Position numbers and translations under genes: made by a program. From a virus, in the IMG/VR virus record IMGVR_UViG_3300007519_000032, positions 1-38,378 of that record: 38,378 bases of DNA, one strand, 5' to 3'. This document shows positions 12,433-20,204 of the stretch, in pieces; the stretch's first letter is position 1; every line of letters starts with the position of its first letter. The notes beneath the pieces were generated by a model. The model was not told the origin of the DNA. It made no database searches and saw only the letters and a program-made list of their open reading frames with translations.

Positions 12433-13293
12433 ATGGCAGTTAAGACTTACACGGACCTTTACGCATTAATCTCCGCGCTTGCCGGGGTTAGTGACTTCAC
12501 TACGTCAGAGCAAACAAACATCCTTGCTTTTGCAAATCGTAGGCTTTATCAAGCTTACCGGACCTCCCCGATGTGGAGCCGATACATTGTGGGTGCTCAA
12601 GCGCGGCCAGCAAGTAACAACATTATCGCCGAGAGCTTTACGGGTATAAGCGCGAACATTACGACTGCAACCCGCAATGGATCAACCGTTACCGTGGTGG
12701 CTTCTGCTGCCGTGGACTTTGTGGCGGGAATGTATGTAACCGTGGCGGGTTTAAGCGGAACCGTGAGTCCTAATGGATCATATCAAGTTACCGAAGTTGA
12801 CAAGACTACGGTTACGGACGATACGTTCACTTACGACTTAGTAACAACTAACACGGCTTCTGAGACTTACACTGGCTCAGGGACCGCCATAGCGGACACT
12901 ATCCCGGATATTGACAGTTATAGCCGTATATGGGGGAATGATCCATTGGACTTGAACTCAGCGATTGAATACGAGTTCTACGTTAGTTCGGATGGGGCGC
13001 ACGTTATCGGTAACAACAGGGCACTCAAAGGGTTCTGGGTTGGCTTTACGAAGGCTTGGGACGGGCCGTATACGACCGCTTCGACGAGCATCCCCCTTGA
13101 GTTCTTTTATTACGCGGCGCACTCAGCTTACGCTGACTTCCTAAAAATGGACGGGCAGAACGATAAGGGAGGGATAGAAGAACAAGTTGCTCAACAATTC
13201 TTAATGCTAGAATTAGAGAAAGCTCAACATCAGCGTAACAACAACGCTTTGTTCCGCAGAATCTCAACTTACGTCTCCCGATCTAACCGATAA
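12433..13293 (+). CDS. Head-tail adaptor, tail tubular protein A (gp11)-like
   Basis: A 286-aa protein in the position of podoviral gp11/tail-tube A. The N-terminal helical segment (TYTDLYALISALAGVSDFTT) and the C-terminal LKMDGQNDKGGIEEQVAQQF helices are typical of adaptor proteins that bind the portal. Between about residues 70 and 155 there is an extra beta-rich module (NGSTVTVVASAAVDFVAGMY ... DTFTYDLVTTN), which splits the adaptor and resembles modules in the nozzle protein at 17023. It has no Shine-Dalgarno sequence and is followed by two small virion genes. Confidence 0.75.
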   Translation: MAVKTYTDLYALISALAGVSDFTTSEQTNILAFANRRLYQAYRTSPMWSRYIVGAQARPASNNIIAESFTGISANITTATRNGSTVTVVASAAVDFVAGMYVTVAGLSGTVSPNGSYQVTEVDKTTVTDDTFTYDLVTTNTASETYTGSGTAIADTIPDIDSYSRIWGNDPLDLNSAIEYEFYVSSDGAHVIGNNRALKGFWVGFTKAWDGPYTTASTSIPLEFFYYAAHSAYADFLKMDGQNDKGGIEEQVAQQFLMLELEKAQHQRNNNALFRRISTYVSRSNR

Positions 13294-13298
13294 CTCAA

Positions 13299-13622
13299 AT
13301 GGCTAACTCTCGCATCGTTAATACTCCCTCACAAGCTATTCCTCAAGACGGAGCTTCTCATACGCAAAGAACCGTAGGGGCTTCAGCCGTTTCCTTAATC
13401 GACCACACGTTACTGGCAGACACCACGCACGTTCTGTTACAGTTCACGGATGCTAACTGCCGGGTTACGTTCGACGGATCGGATCCAACGAGCATCAAGG
13501 GATTTGTTTACCTTAACGGTTCCACTGCTTATTTGACGCACTCTATGGCTGCTGCTGCTAAGGGCATCCGTGATGACGCGACTGACGTTATCCTTGAAAT
13601 CCAAGAACTTAACTTCCGGTAA
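13299..13622 (+). CDS. Small virion-cluster protein (107 aa)
   Basis: A 107-aa beta-rich protein starting MANSRIVNTPSQAIPQDGAS, with THVLLQFTDANCRVTFDGSD and GFVYLNGSTAYLTHSMAAAA suggesting a small beta-sandwich. It is like small head or tail accessory proteins that lie between adaptor and fibre genes. No membrane segment. It begins 5 bp after the adaptor stop and ends in a TAATG overlap with the next gene. Not assigned to a named family. Confidence 0.65.
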   Translation: MANSRIVNTPSQAIPQDGASHTQRTVGASAVSLIDHTLLADTTHVLLQFTDANCRVTFDGSDPTSIKGFVYLNGSTAYLTHSMAAAAKGIRDDATDVILEIQELNFR

Positions 13623-13834
13623 TGGCTAAGACGTTCGAGTCAGTCTTGATGGTTCCCTCGGATGTCGTAAGGCAAAGCTTTAGACCCGCGTTTTCAGATA
13701 GAGAGTTTTACTCGGACGTTATCATGTCCCAGCCTGATTATACGGGGACGGTGGTTATCGAAGGGTTTTTTGTGGATGACCTAGGTAATTCTTTTATTAG
13801 CAGCTCAGGGGACTTTTTAATCGCAGCATCTTAA
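13622..13834 (+). CDS. Small virion-cluster protein (70 aa)
   Basis: A 70-aa protein, MAKTFESVLMVPSDVVRQSF, with aromatic residues and short strands (GTVVIEGFFVDDLGNSF). It overlaps the stop of the 107-aa gene by one base (TAATG at 13620-13624) and precedes the tail fibre gene by 12 bp. The tight coupling supports a real gene. Role unknown. Confidence 0.6.
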   Translation: MAKTFESVLMVPSDVVRQSFRPAFSDREFYSDVIMSQPDYTGTVVIEGFFVDDLGNSFISSSGDFLIAAS

Positions 13835-13846
13835 CGGTAAAACAAC

Positions 13847-15262
13847 ATGGCAAACCTTAGAATCAAAGACATCACGACCACAGCGTCGTCAACGGCATCT
13901 GGGGAATATCTCGCCATTGATGGGCTAGCTAACGGAACCCGCAAGCTCTCCGCTACCGCCCCTACGTTCGCTGGTGCTGTTACTGCTACGGGTGGATTTG
14001 TTGGTGCGTTAACTGGTAACGCGGATACTGTTACTACGAACGCAAATCTTACGGGAACCGTTACGAGCACAGGGAATACTACGGCCATTGCTAATGGTGC
14101 GATTTCTAACGCGATGTTGGCAAATGCGGCGGTCGCTAATTTGAGCGGCACTAACACGGGGGACAATACCGTTGCGACCTCCGGCGCAGCGACGACGGCG
14201 GAGACACTACTGACGGCGCGGAACATTAACGGGGTGGCTTTTGATGGCAGCGCGGCAATCACCATCAACGCCGTAGACGCCACGGCGCGACTGGCGTCCA
14301 GTGCCGTTTCCGCTTACGGGCTTACGCTGGTCGATGACGCCGACGCTGCCACTGCTCGCACCACGCTCGGCCTCGGCACGTTGGCCACTCAAAGCGGAAC
14401 ATTTTCAGGCACAAGCAGTGGCGCGAACACTGGCGACCAAACCACGATTACGGGCAACGCAGGCACCGCCACGGCTCTGGCCACCTCCCGAACCATCGGC
14501 GGGTCCAGTTTTGACGGCAGTGCAAATGTTACATCATTCCCGGCTCCCGGCGCAATCGGCGGGACCACGCCCAGCACAGGCGCGTTCACGACGCTGAGTG
14601 CGAGCGGCGAGGTAACGATTACCGCCGCTGGTGGAGTCCTCAATTTTAGCGGCGCGAGCTTTGGACACATCAAGTCAACGGGTGACATCTATGTTAACCC
14701 CGCCCTCACCAAGACGCTCGTTCTAGGCGCAGATAATCAAGTTACCATTGGCACAAGCGGCTTCGCCGTCACGGGGAAAGTTACGGCGAGCAATGGAGTT
14801 ACTAGCACGGGAGCCCGGATTGAGTCCACATTGACCTACGGGCCGATGTATTACAGTAACGAAAACAACACCGATAATGTTAATCGTTCTTCGTTTACCT
14901 TCGCCAGAGGCGCATCGACTGTCGGTCAAATCGTCACAAACAACACCTCGACCGCTTACAACACCTCATCTGACTATCGCCTCAAGACTATCACGGGTGC
15001 TGTCGCTAATAGCGGTGCGCTAATTGATGCGCTCTTGCCGAAAGTTGGAACGTGGAAATCGGGTGGAACTCCGTTCACTGGCTTCTTGGCTCACGAATTT
15101 GCTGATGTATTCCCTTTATCCGTTACTGGAGAAAAGGATGCAGAAGATGAAGACGGAAACCCAATTCATCAATCAATGCAGGCCAGCTCATCTGAGGTCA
15201 TCGCGGTCTTGGTTGCAGAGCTGCAAGATGTCCGCGCTCGCTTGACATCTTTGGAAGCCTAA
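13847..15262 (+). CDS. Tail fibre/spike with C-terminal S74 intramolecular chaperone
   Basis: A 471-aa host-recognition fibre. The N-terminal region (ANLRIKDITTTASSTASGEY) and the repeats at about 55-230, with motifs such as ARNINGVAFDGSAAI and SRTIGGSSFDGSANV, are typical trimeric phage fibre repeats. The last 97 residues form a peptidase S74 (Intramolecular chaperone) domain starting SDYRLKTITG at about residue 375; the Ser in SDxRLK is the usual self-cleavage site. The domain ends EVIAVLVAELQDVRARLTSL, a coiled-coil. Positions about 14160-14780 are more GC-rich than the neighbouring late genes, consistent with module exchange. Confidence 0.92.
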   Translation: MANLRIKDITTTASSTASGEYLAIDGLANGTRKLSATAPTFAGAVTATGGFVGALTGNADTVTTNANLTGTVTSTGNTTAIANGAISNAMLANAAVANLSGTNTGDNTVATSGAATTAETLLTARNINGVAFDGSAAITINAVDATARLASSAVSAYGLTLVDDADAATARTTLGLGTLATQSGTFSGTSSGANTGDQTTITGNAGTATALATSRTIGGSSFDGSANVTSFPAPGAIGGTTPSTGAFTTLSASGEVTITAAGGVLNFSGASFGHIKSTGDIYVNPALTKTLVLGADNQVTIGTSGFAVTGKVTASNGVTSTGARIESTLTYGPMYYSNENNTDNVNRSSFTFARGASTVGQIVTNNTSTAYNTSSDYRLKTITGAVANSGALIDALLPKVGTWKSGGTPFTGFLAHEFADVFPLSVTGEKDAEDEDGNPIHQSMQASSSEVIAVLVAELQDVRARLTSLEA

Positions 15263-15276
15263 CAGAACATCTTTGT

Positions 15277-15411
15277 ATGACTACCAACGAAGCAATTAAT
15301 ATTTTCGCCCAAGTAGAGCAGAAGTTCGTCTGTGATGGCGCATCCCATGACGTCTTAAAAGAAGCTATCCGCGTGATAGCTGATGCCTTGGCTCCAGAGC
15401 CAAAGGAGTAA
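15277..15411 (+). CDS. Small hypothetical protein (44 aa)
   Basis: A 44-codon gene from ATG 15277 to TAA 15411. The predicted helical product begins MTTNEAINIFAQVEQKFVCD and ends ADALAPEPKE. It resembles, from memory, short helical proteins found just after fibre genes in podoviruses. It has no Shine-Dalgarno sequence itself, but its last codons (AAAGGAG at 15402-15408) form the ribosome-binding site of the following lipoprotein gene. Function unknown. Confidence 0.6.
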   Translation: MTTNEAINIFAQVEQKFVCDGASHDVLKEAIRVIADALAPEPKE

Positions 15412-15417
15412 TCGTGA

Positions 15418-16110
15418 ATGAGAACCGGAAGAATTACACTGAGTTTACTCTCAGCGATTGCATTCCTGTTTCTTACTGCATGTCAGATGGCTCAGTGGCG
15501 GGTTCTCCAAGAAAAGATTGACCCTGAGTTAGCGGAGAAGCCAGAAAAGCAAATCGAGGCGGAACGCCAAGGGGCGCAGTTTATTCGGGATAAGTCGGCA
15601 ACCTTAGAAGCAGATCCCGAAAAGCAAGTCCAAGAGATACACTCCGTAGCTGTTCCCCTTTCCGATAGCCTAGGAGTCCCTAAGTCCGTAATCGAGGTAG
15701 ATGACTCGCAGAAGGCCATAAAGGCCTTAGAAAGGGGTCTATTGGCTGAACAAGCACGCGCAGAGGAGTGGAAAGCATTTGCGAAGAAGTATGCTTACAA
15801 AGAACTAGAAGATACCGGAGTTAACCTCTTTACGCCTACAGCCCTCCTCGGGTTCGCCGGGATCGCGGCTTTGTGCATCTTTGTCCCCGGATTCCTGACC
15901 TTCCTTTTGTTCGTTATCCGCAGAATGAGGACTGGCCTGCAGCAAGTCACGCAAGCCGTCGAGCAATACAAAATAGAGAAACCCAAAGAAGCAAAGGTTC
16001 TAGGCGAGCATTTGTCTTCAGCGATGGACGCAACGACCAAGAAGCTAATCAAGGGACACCGCGCTAAGGTCGATTATTCTAACTTAATGGAAATTAAGGG
16101 GGGCGGGTGA
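15418..16110 (+). CDS. Lipoprotein with internal membrane span, unimolecular spanin-like
   Basis: A 230-aa protein with an N-terminal lipoprotein signal (MRTGRITLSLLSAIAFLFLT, then AC; lipobox LTAC with Cys22), a long charged helical periplasmic region (about 30-135) and a membrane segment at about 141-167, then a basic, helical 60-residue tail. A lipid anchor plus a C-terminal membrane span is the layout of unimolecular spanins that fuse outer and inner membranes at lysis, although the cytoplasmic tail is long. It follows AAAGGAG by 9 nt. A GTG start at 15414 in another frame also lies 5 nt from that site. It overlaps the next gene by 4 bp. Confidence 0.55.
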   Translation: MRTGRITLSLLSAIAFLFLTACQMAQWRVLQEKIDPELAEKPEKQIEAERQGAQFIRDKSATLEADPEKQVQEIHSVAVPLSDSLGVPKSVIEVDDSQKAIKALERGLLAEQARAEEWKAFAKKYAYKELEDTGVNLFTPTALLGFAGIAALCIFVPGFLTFLLFVIRRMRTGLQQVTQAVEQYKIEKPKEAKVLGEHLSSAMDATTKKLIKGHRAKVDYSNLMEIKGGG

Positions 16111-16679
16111 GCGTCCGCCATGACCGCAATTACCGTAGTTGGGACGGCGGCGGGGATGATCCACCTGACTTTGACTTAATCCTCGACCCCGTGGCCGACG
16201 GATGGAGGGAAGGTAGCTGGTCCGATACTGCTAAGTTTTACCAAAGAGAGGACCAAGTTTATCGGAGCATCCAGATTGTAATCGGCGGGGCGGAAGATTG
16301 CGTAGACGTAGGCTCTAAGACTAATCGTTGCGAATTCATTGATTTCGTTACTTGCTCGGGTGGGCAATACCACTTGACCCTCAAGGGCGGCTCAAGCGAC
16401 AACCTTTTCGCTAACTGGTATCTTTATAACTCCGGTGATACCGTGGACATCGAGATCGGGAACTGGTCAAGCTCGGACTTCACTAAGTCGCAAAGGAATA
16501 CCTTCGACAGTTGGCGCAAGTTCGGCGATAAGCCCGTGACTTATTGTTACAGATTAGGGTGCAAACCGTTATTTATCAACACAAAGGCAAAGCATCTTTT
16601 GTTCAGGTCAATCGGGCTAACCGTTTACTGGTGGAGTAAATTCTTCCTGCATAATGTATTAAAGGTGTCTGACAAATAA
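16107..16679 (+). CDS. Phage protein of unknown function in the lysis-type cluster (190 aa)
   Basis: A 190-aa protein, GTG start at 16107 overlapping the lipoprotein stop (GTGA). The N-terminus is Asp/Gly-rich (YRSWDGGGDDPPDFDLILDP). Repeating beta turns (GGAEDCVDVGSKTNRCEFID; GGQYHLTLKGGSSDNLFANW; GDTVDIEIGNWSS) look like rungs of a short right-handed beta-helix. The C-terminus LLFRSIGLTVYWWSKFFLHN is hydrophobic and could touch a membrane. Similar proteins lie near holin genes of other phages, from memory, but no function is established. It has no endolysin catalytic motif I recognise. Confidence 0.6.
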   Translation: MSVRHDRNYRSWDGGGDDPPDFDLILDPVADGWREGSWSDTAKFYQREDQVYRSIQIVIGGAEDCVDVGSKTNRCEFIDFVTCSGGQYHLTLKGGSSDNLFANWYLYNSGDTVDIEIGNWSSSDFTKSQRNTFDSWRKFGDKPVTYCYRLGCKPLFINTKAKHLLFRSIGLTVYWWSKFFLHNVLKVSDK

Positions 16680-16687
16680 TCTTAATT

Positions 16688-17005
16688 ATGAGCAATGATG
16701 TAAAACTAAGTGTAGAAAAAACGTGGGTTCCAGTGGGAACCACGGCTGCTATCTGCGCCTCAATTGCGTGCATGGCTTTTTACTTAGCCAATTTAGTCTC
16801 GGGCTTAGAGCGAAAGATTGAACTAGGGAACCTAGAGCAAAGTGCCCGGATCGCCTCAATCGTGGATGAGTTAACCCGCCGAAACCTGACTCGTTACACT
16901 TATGAAGAAGCTCAAGAGGCTTGGGTTTCCTTCGAGTTAAGTAACCGTGACAAAGATCTGAAATACCCTGATATTCGGGCGATTAAGAAAGCTCACACTA
17001 AGTAA
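16688..17005 (+). CDS. Small membrane protein, holin or spanin-type candidate (105 aa)
   Basis: A 105-aa protein with one clear membrane segment at about residues 16-38 (VGTTAAICASIACMAFYLAN), preceded by a charged N-terminus and followed by a helical, charged C-terminal domain (LSRYTYEEAQ-type region, DKDLKYPDIRAIKKAHTK). One span and a soluble helix fit a class III-type holin, an i-spanin or another lysis-cluster membrane protein. It is 8 bp after the 190-aa gene and 17 bp before the tail nozzle gene. No Shine-Dalgarno sequence. Identity is inferred from topology and context. Confidence 0.5.
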   Translation: MSNDVKLSVEKTWVPVGTTAAICASIACMAFYLANLVSGLERKIELGNLEQSARIASIVDELTRRNLTRYTYEEAQEAWVSFELSNRDKDLKYPDIRAIKKAHTK

Positions 17006-17022
17006 GACTTTATTCAAATTCG

Positions 17023-19206
17023 ATGCCAAGATACCCCAAATCAGGAAATAATGACTCCCCGATTGTAGACGAAGGAGATCGTGGGTTCACGAGAATGAAC
17101 CAACGGATGCGGCCTGACCAGCTCCAGCCTAGCGAGGTTGCCCTTTCCCAGAACGGACGGATGGGGATTGATGGGTCTTGGCAACCACGAAAAGGGATTG
17201 ATAACTTCGGCCCGACTATCTCAAGCGGAACGGACGTATTAACTTTTCCTTTTTATCTTTATGCCGACGCAACACCTTCGTCCGTAACCACCGGAAGCAA
17301 CTTAATCACGGTTAATTTCGCTGCGCCCGAGGTCTTTTATACCGGAACCGTAGTGGGCGTGTCTGGTATCACAGGAGTTACTCCTGATCCTAACGGAAAC
17401 AGAACCATAACTGTAACGGCAGGAACCCCCGGAGCAGTCACGCAGTTCACTTATCCGTTAACGGCTTCCGCTGGCACCGCTGCTGGAACTATCGTTATCG
17501 GCACTGGTTCAATTATCGCCGCGACTAATCAAGTCTTTGGCTCTTGTTTGTTTTCGGATGCCTCCGCATCTAGCGCAGAATATATCCTCTTAGCGCAGAA
17601 CGAATCCTGCATTGCAGTTAAGATAAGCGACAAAAGCACCGTAACGATTGCTTACCCCGCCGGGGTTACGATCTCTAGCCCCGTAGACATGAAACAAGCC
17701 TTTAACAAGGTTTACCTTTTCCGAGACAGTGTCACGGCCTTAGTCTGGAATGGGTCCATCAGCGGATCTCCTGCCTTTACTTTAGTTCCTAATGGTGCTT
17801 ACACGCAACCATTGGTCTTAACAGCATCTAACAACACGGCAAACGTCGCTGGCGTAGTTACGGTAACAGAGACGGCTCACGGGCTTTTAGTCGGTGACAA
17901 AGTAAAGATTATGGATGCTGGCACGACCCCGTTGATCCTAGGGGATACTTATACCGTAGCCACGGTCCCCGGACCTAACTCCTTTACTTTCTTTGCTAGT
18001 GCTGATGCTTTTACGGCCACATCGGTCGTGATCGGCATGAAACAATCCATCGGTCTTGGCTTCACGCATATGCCTTGCCCCCCGTGGGGCATTTATCACC
18101 AACGCCGTCTTTGGATGCCGTTTAATTACGTGTCAACTGGCACTTCCGGCAGTCCGACTATTACGGATAGAGGGGTTCGTGATGAAATTATTGCTTCAGA
18201 TATCCTTGATGCTGATACATTTGACCAAATCCAGAACCAATTCAAGATAGCCTCTGGGTCCGCTGATTACGTCGTCGCAATGCAGCAATTTGCGGATGAT
18301 AACATCTTGATCTTTTGCCGGAACTCGATTCATGTCATTGCAGGAATCTCTGGTGAACTTCAAAACGCGGTAGTCAAAGAGATTACCCGCGAGGTTGGCT
18401 GCGTTAGCCGGAAGTCAATTGCCCAAATCGGGAATCAAATCTTCTTCTTATCAGACAACGGCGTTTACTCCGTAGACTTCGGAGACCTTTATAACCTTCG
18501 CGGGTCTTCTTTGCCTCTCTCTGAGGCCATTCAACCCTTAGTGGACCGGATTAACCCGACTTACGCGCTTAATTCAGTCGGCGTTTATCACGATAACCGT
18601 TACTGGATATTTGTCCCCTTGGATGCCTCATCGGTTAATAACGCTTGCTTCGTTTACAACATGCTGAACCAAGGTTGGGAGTCCTTGGACATCGTGGAGC
18701 AATCAGGATGGGATGTTAGTGACGTAATTCGGACAAGTGCTGGCGCGATTAACAAGCTTTACACGGTTTCTAGTTTCGGCGGGATTCACTTAATCGACTC
18801 CAGAGTTGATGACAGGGATAACCTTTTGCTCCAGCCCGGAGGGATTGTGACATCGTATTACATCCCCTCTAAGCTAACCACGCGAATGTTTACTCAGAAC
18901 ACAATGGACCGCAAGAGGTTCAATAGCTTTGAGTTACACATTGAAAGCGCTTCCTCTAATACCGCTGACGCCGTCCTGACCTTTGAGACGGAGAATCCAG
19001 ACCGCACCGTAACCTTGAGTTCGGTCGCTACTCTCCTTGGCCACGTCTTGCCCGTATCCGAGGATGCTTCGATTCGCGGACGTATCGGGAACCTCCGAGG
19101 TTATGGCGGTCAAATGACAATCACGCCATCACAAGGCCGACCAAAGGCAAGAATGATTAAGGTATCATCTCAACTAACCGATCCACCTATCTCCTCTAAG
19201 GAATAA
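17023..19206 (+). CDS. Tail nozzle / tail tubular protein B (gp12)-like
   Basis: A 727-aa protein, likely the distal tail tube or nozzle. The N-terminus (DEGDRGFTRMNQRMRPDQLQ, ENGRMGIDGSWQPRKGIDNF-like) and the blocks ADYVVAMQQFADDNILIFCR, FLSDNGVYSVDFGDLY and DNRYWIFVPLDASSVNNACF match podoviral tail-tube B or gp10-type propeller proteins. Two extra beta modules are visible, at about residues 85-165 and 265-325 (VVTVTETAHGLLVGDKVKIM ... SFTFFAS), similar in pattern to the insert in the adaptor at 12433. Size and downstream internal virion genes support the assignment. Confidence 0.8.
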   Translation: MPRYPKSGNNDSPIVDEGDRGFTRMNQRMRPDQLQPSEVALSQNGRMGIDGSWQPRKGIDNFGPTISSGTDVLTFPFYLYADATPSSVTTGSNLITVNFAAPEVFYTGTVVGVSGITGVTPDPNGNRTITVTAGTPGAVTQFTYPLTASAGTAAGTIVIGTGSIIAATNQVFGSCLFSDASASSAEYILLAQNESCIAVKISDKSTVTIAYPAGVTISSPVDMKQAFNKVYLFRDSVTALVWNGSISGSPAFTLVPNGAYTQPLVLTASNNTANVAGVVTVTETAHGLLVGDKVKIMDAGTTPLILGDTYTVATVPGPNSFTFFASADAFTATSVVIGMKQSIGLGFTHMPCPPWGIYHQRRLWMPFNYVSTGTSGSPTITDRGVRDEIIASDILDADTFDQIQNQFKIASGSADYVVAMQQFADDNILIFCRNSIHVIAGISGELQNAVVKEITREVGCVSRKSIAQIGNQIFFLSDNGVYSVDFGDLYNLRGSSLPLSEAIQPLVDRINPTYALNSVGVYHDNRYWIFVPLDASSVNNACFVYNMLNQGWESLDIVEQSGWDVSDVIRTSAGAINKLYTVSSFGGIHLIDSRVDDRDNLLLQPGGIVTSYYIPSKLTTRMFTQNTMDRKRFNSFELHIESASSNTADAVLTFETENPDRTVTLSSVATLLGHVLPVSEDASIRGRIGNLRGYGGQMTITPSQGRPKARMIKVSSQLTDPPISSKE

Positions 19207-19234
19207 TACTTTCTGCTAGAATAAAAGAACCACC

Positions 19235-19852
19235 ATGGCTGTCACAATAACTGGAAATACATTTGCAACCGCTGACCAAGTAACGGCGACTAAGCTAAAT
19301 GACTCAGTTAACTCCGCTACGTTTGCCGCTGGGGCCGTGGATAACTCCACGACGCAACTTTCAGGCGGTGCTATTATCGTCAGGGATGGTGGTATTACGA
19401 CGGCCAAGCTCGCCACCACCAACACAGGCACCGCATTGCAGGTTCTCCGAGTCAACGCAGGCGCGACGGCTCTTGAGTATACGTCAGCTTTGAAGGCCAC
19501 GGTCTTAGGCAGCGGCACCCAAACGACAACGTCCAGCTCTTACGTTGACGTTTCTACGATGTCATTAACAATGACAACTACGGGCGGAGATGTATTGTTG
19601 TTGGTGTCTTTCCCGATAAATGCATCTGCTGGTGGAGAGACCACCACAACCATAAACCTTGATGGTGTGGACGGTAGCGTTCTATCCACTTCACAAGTCG
19701 CTCAGGCAATAGTAACTTACCACGTTTATTACAGTAGTCTATCGGCGGCATCTCATACTTGGAAGCTGCGATTCAGGAACTCTGCATCAGCGTCAACCAG
19801 CGTAAATATGGCTGCGACAGTTGGAAGAATAACAGCGATTCAGCTCCTCTAA
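19235..19852 (+). CDS. Fibre-like virion protein (205 aa)
   Basis: A 205-aa Thr/Ala/Ser-rich beta protein. The N-terminus (ITGNTFATADQVTATKLNDS) and the DGGITTAKLATTNTGTALQV segment are typical of phage tail fibre or collar proteins. The C-terminal half forms a compact beta-sandwich (DVLLLVSFPINASAGGETTT). It lies between the nozzle and the internal virion genes, so a short fibre or tail-tip component is likely. It ends with a TAA that abuts the ATG/GTG of the next gene. Confidence 0.65.
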   Translation: MAVTITGNTFATADQVTATKLNDSVNSATFAAGAVDNSTTQLSGGAIIVRDGGITTAKLATTNTGTALQVLRVNAGATALEYTSALKATVLGSGTQTTTSSSYVDVSTMSLTMTTTGGDVLLLVSFPINASAGGETTTTINLDGVDGSVLSTSQVAQAIVTYHVYYSSLSAASHTWKLRFRNSASASTSVNMAATVGRITAIQLL

Positions 19853-19854
19853 AT

Positions 19855-20193
19855 GTGTCAGCAATACGAAACGCTATCGAACTTTACGGATCAGATTTTA
19901 GTCGTGTGCATGGTATCTACTTGGAGCATGGCTATACTTATTCAGACCCGGATATTCTTGCTCTTGCACGGCCCTGCTGTATTGCACGCCCTCAGTCGTG
20001 GGTTGAATTACGGGATGCGGACGCTTGGTGGGTTCAGTTGGTCATTGGGCATGGTGCTCTTGCAGCTCTTTATAATCACTTGCCTTTCCCTCTCCCTAAA
20101 ATTGGATGGGCACGAGACTTTAACGGAAAAAGAGAAGAAAGATTTTACGATTTCCAAAGACTCAAATCGCTTTTAATCAAAACTAAGACTTAA
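19855..20193 (+). CDS. Conserved-type hypothetical protein (112 aa, GTG start)
   Basis: A 112-aa protein from GTG 19855, beginning MSAIRNAIELYGSDFSRVHG and containing YTYSDPDILALARPCC and DADAWWVQLVIGHGAL, with PFPLPKIGWARDFNGKREER near the end. The frame has good codon use and follows the previous stop by 2 bp. It recalls small phage proteins with 'AWxVQLxxG' and 'LPxxGW' motifs of unknown function. An overlapping frame from ATG 19853 (107 aa) has atypical composition and was judged a shadow. No catalytic motif recognised. Confidence 0.6.
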   Translation: MSAIRNAIELYGSDFSRVHGIYLEHGYTYSDPDILALARPCCIARPQSWVELRDADAWWVQLVIGHGALAALYNHLPFPLPKIGWARDFNGKREERFYDFQRLKSLLIKTKT

Positions 20194-20204
20194 TACTTTT
20201 CACA

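Noticed and set aside
19853-20176. 107-codon frame starting at ATG 19853
   Set aside because: Overlaps the better frame at 19855-20193 and gives an implausible mixture of hydrophobic residues; judged a shadow.
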